DNA from: Paucimonas sp.
Lineage (GTDB): Bacteria > Pseudomonadota > Gammaproteobacteria > Pseudomonadales > Pseudomonadaceae
NCBI GenBank assembly: GCA_031253995.1
Contig: JAIRVG010000105.1
Location: 62,001 to 126,000 of the forward strand
Length of the DNA: 64,000 nucleotides
Direction: 5' to 3'
Part shown: piece by piece, positions 62,917-64,000 of the stretch
Position numbering within the stretch: the first letter of the stretch is position 1
Layout: each line of letters begins with the position of its first letter
Notes under the pieces: generated by a model
Database searches by the model: none
The model's input: only the letters and a program-made list of their open reading frames with translations
What the model was told of the DNA's origin: nothing
Position numbers and translations under genes: made by a program

Positions 62917-63385
62917 TGCAATGCACTGAACGCACTGGAAAAAAAAGGCCAGGCAGGCCGGGAAGTACTTCAGTTGCAGGCAGTGTAGAGCGCAAACGTT
63001 TCTTGCGCGCGTCAAATCCCCTTCTTTTTTCTCCTTCACGATGTTTAAACGGTCGGATCCTTTTTCCGGCCGTGACGTCTATCGCTTACGTGAATGATGG
63101 TCGATCACCGTCATCACGGATTGCTCAAAAGCCGAACAGAACTGACCGGAAAGTCGCATTTCTCCAGCGCTTTGGGGGGTTTGACAAAGGCATTCTTTTC
63201 GGTGAATGTGTGCACACCCCAGTCAAACGGGCGTATGAATTGAGCGTTTGTATGTCAGAAAGCTCGTACAGAATCCCGACCTATCGCGCTGAAGGGTATG
63301 TCTGCAGCGAAGCGGCGGCGGTTGCCGGCCAGCGCTACAGCGATCAGCGTGTACAGTTCAGCTTCCATATCGTGGAGATCAGTTG
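62917..63385. other. fadB leader region
   Basis: About 470 nt of lower GC content between the previous gene and fadB. It holds an AAACGTTT palindrome at about 62993-63002, a TTGACA hexamer at 63181-63186 without a good -10, an inverted repeat CAAACG/CGTTTG (63223-63249, 15-nt spacer), and a 44-codon frame ending at the fadB start (described separately). FadB operons of pseudomonads are controlled by PsrA, but I cannot assign its box here. Confidence 0.5.
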
Positions 63386-63386
63386 A
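63252..63386 (+). CDS. Candidate 44-residue leader protein coupled to fadB
   Basis: Frame starting MSESSYRIPTYRAEGYVCSE and ending in a TGATG overlap with the fadB ATG. Third-position GC is about two thirds, compatible with coding. The ribosome site is weak. It could be a real small protein, a coupled leader peptide or chance. No homologue is known to me. Confidence 0.4.
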   Translation: MSESSYRIPTYRAEGYVCSEAAAVAGQRYSDQRVQFSFHIVEIS

Positions 63387-64000
63387 TGATTTACGAAGGT
63401 AAAGCCATCACGGTTAAGGCTCTTGAAAGCGGCATCGTCGAACTGAAGTTCGACCTCAAGGGTGAGTCCGTCAACAAATTCAACCGTCTTACCCTGAACG
63501 AACTGCGTCAGGCGGTGGACACCATCAAGGCCGACACCTCGATCAAGGGCGTGATTGTCAGCAGTGGCAAGGACGTCTTCATCGTCGGCGCGGACATCAC
63601 CGAGTTTGTCGACAACTTCAAGCTGCCCGAGGCCGAACTGGTCGCCGGCAACCTGGAAGCCAACCGCATTTTCAGTGACTTCGAAGACCTCGAAGTACCG
63701 ACCGTCGTCGCCATCAACGGCATCGCCCTGGGTGGCGGGCTGGAGATGTGCCTGGCTGCCGACTTCCGCGTGATGTCCGCCACCGCCAAGATCGGCCTGC
63801 CGGAAGTCAAGCTGGGCATCTACCCGGGCTTCGGCGGCACCGTGCGCCTGCCGCGCCTGATCGGTGCCGACAACGCCATCGAGTGGATCGCCTCCGGCAA
63901 GGAAAACCGCGCCGAAGACGCCCTGAAGGTCGGTGCCGTCGACGCCGTGGTCGCCCCTGAGAAACTGCAGGAAGCCGCCCTGGACCTGGTCAAGCGCGCC
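63386..64000 (+). CDS. fadB: Fatty acid oxidation complex alpha subunit FadB (5' part)
   Basis: Multifunctional beta-oxidation enzyme (enoyl-CoA hydratase, 3-hydroxyacyl-CoA dehydrogenase and isomerase activities). Only the first 205 codons are in the window; the frame is open to the end. The N-terminus MIYEGKAITVKALESGIVEL and the hydratase motifs NGIALGGGLEMCLAADFRV (oxyanion hole) and IGLPEVKLGIYPGFGGTVRL (catalytic Glu) are complete. GGAG is eight bases before the ATG. fadA is expected downstream. Confidence 0.97.
   Translation, partial: MIYEGKAITVKALESGIVELKFDLKGESVNKFNRLTLNELRQAVDTIKADTSIKGVIVSSGKDVFIVGADITEFVDNFKLPEAELVAGNLEANRIFSDFEDLEVPTVVAINGIALGGGLEMCLAADFRVMSATAKIGLPEVKLGIYPGFGGTVRLPRLIGADNAIEWIASGKENRAEDALKVGAVDAVVAPEKLQEAALDLVKRA

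Noticed and set aside
63223..63249. CAAACG/CGTTTG inverted repeat as a PsrA operator for fadB
   Set aside because: PsrA sites have a spacer of only a few bases between the half-sites; here it is 15. Kept only as an unexplained repeat.
63003..63386. Longer 127-codon version of the frame before fadB
   Set aside because: The first 83 codons run through promoter-like sequence and do not look coding. Only the last 44 codons are worth considering.

Overview
The window is a 64-kb piece of a GC-rich, gene-dense Pseudomonas chromosome. The SigX-OprF pair, the ribosome modulation factor, the D-Ala-D-Ala carboxypeptidase and aconitase order, the three chemoreceptors plus CheV and the closing fadB all point to the genus. 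From memory, the gene order resembles the oprF-to-fadB stretch of P. putida KT2440, so a P. putida/P. fluorescens-type strain is likely. I see no rRNA operon, insertion sequence, prophage, CRISPR array or obvious genomic island. The region is core chromosome with one tRNA, many palindromic repeats and several readable regulatory sites.

Layout. (1) 1-7.9 kb: sigX-oprF, then on the minus strand a nitrate-assimilation unit transcribed nasS-nasT-nasA-(PP2C phosphatase/Ser-Thr kinase fusion). It has a sigma-54-like promoter before nasS and an ANTAR-type antitermination leader before nasA. pyrD diverges from it. (2) 7.9-15.6 kb: rmf, rlmKL, a CHASE/PAS/GGDEF cyclase, dacB and yggL. (3) 15.6-22.7 kb: a BvgAS-like two-component system with a BvgA/RcsB-type palindrome upstream, a dGTPase and a YkuI-like EAL protein. 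(4) 22.8-29.6 kb: a YqjD-YqjE-YqjK-like envelope operon, a stand-alone Amt transporter with a sigma-54 promoter, a Kef-type antiporter, a thioredoxin-fold protein, an M15 peptidase, a small gene with an almost ideal LexA box, and a pseudouridine synthase. (5) 29.7-47.6 kb: the aerotaxis receptor aer (sigma-28 and possible Anr sites), a CPBP protease, acnA, rlmM, tusA, a second chemoreceptor, a MATE pump, pdxB, an ABC exporter, a third (possibly phosphate-sensing) chemoreceptor and mqo. (6) 47.7-64 kb: a glycine-zipper protein, tRNA-Pro(CGG), a DUF903 lipoprotein, moaB-moeA, an orphan glycosyltransferase, yegS, a NarL-type two-component pair, cheV with a sigma-28 promoter, a MOSC protein, slt, uup, a universal stress protein and the 5' part of fadB.

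How the genes work together. Two themes recur. Nitrogen supply: nasST-nasA and amtB both carry sigma-54-like promoters, and nasA has a second, nitrate-responsive checkpoint in its mRNA leader. Signalling and behaviour: three chemoreceptors, CheV, a cyclase, an EAL protein, two two-component systems and a Ser/Thr kinase-phosphatase lie within 55 kb. The remaining genes are housekeeping (TCA cycle, cell wall, rRNA modification, molybdenum cofactor, fatty-acid oxidation). No complete novel defence or biosynthetic system is visible. The most interesting material is regulatory: the ANTAR leader, the SOS-controlled small gene, the BvgA-like palindrome, covarying hairpins of one repeat family, and a lipobox on malate:quinone oxidoreductase.
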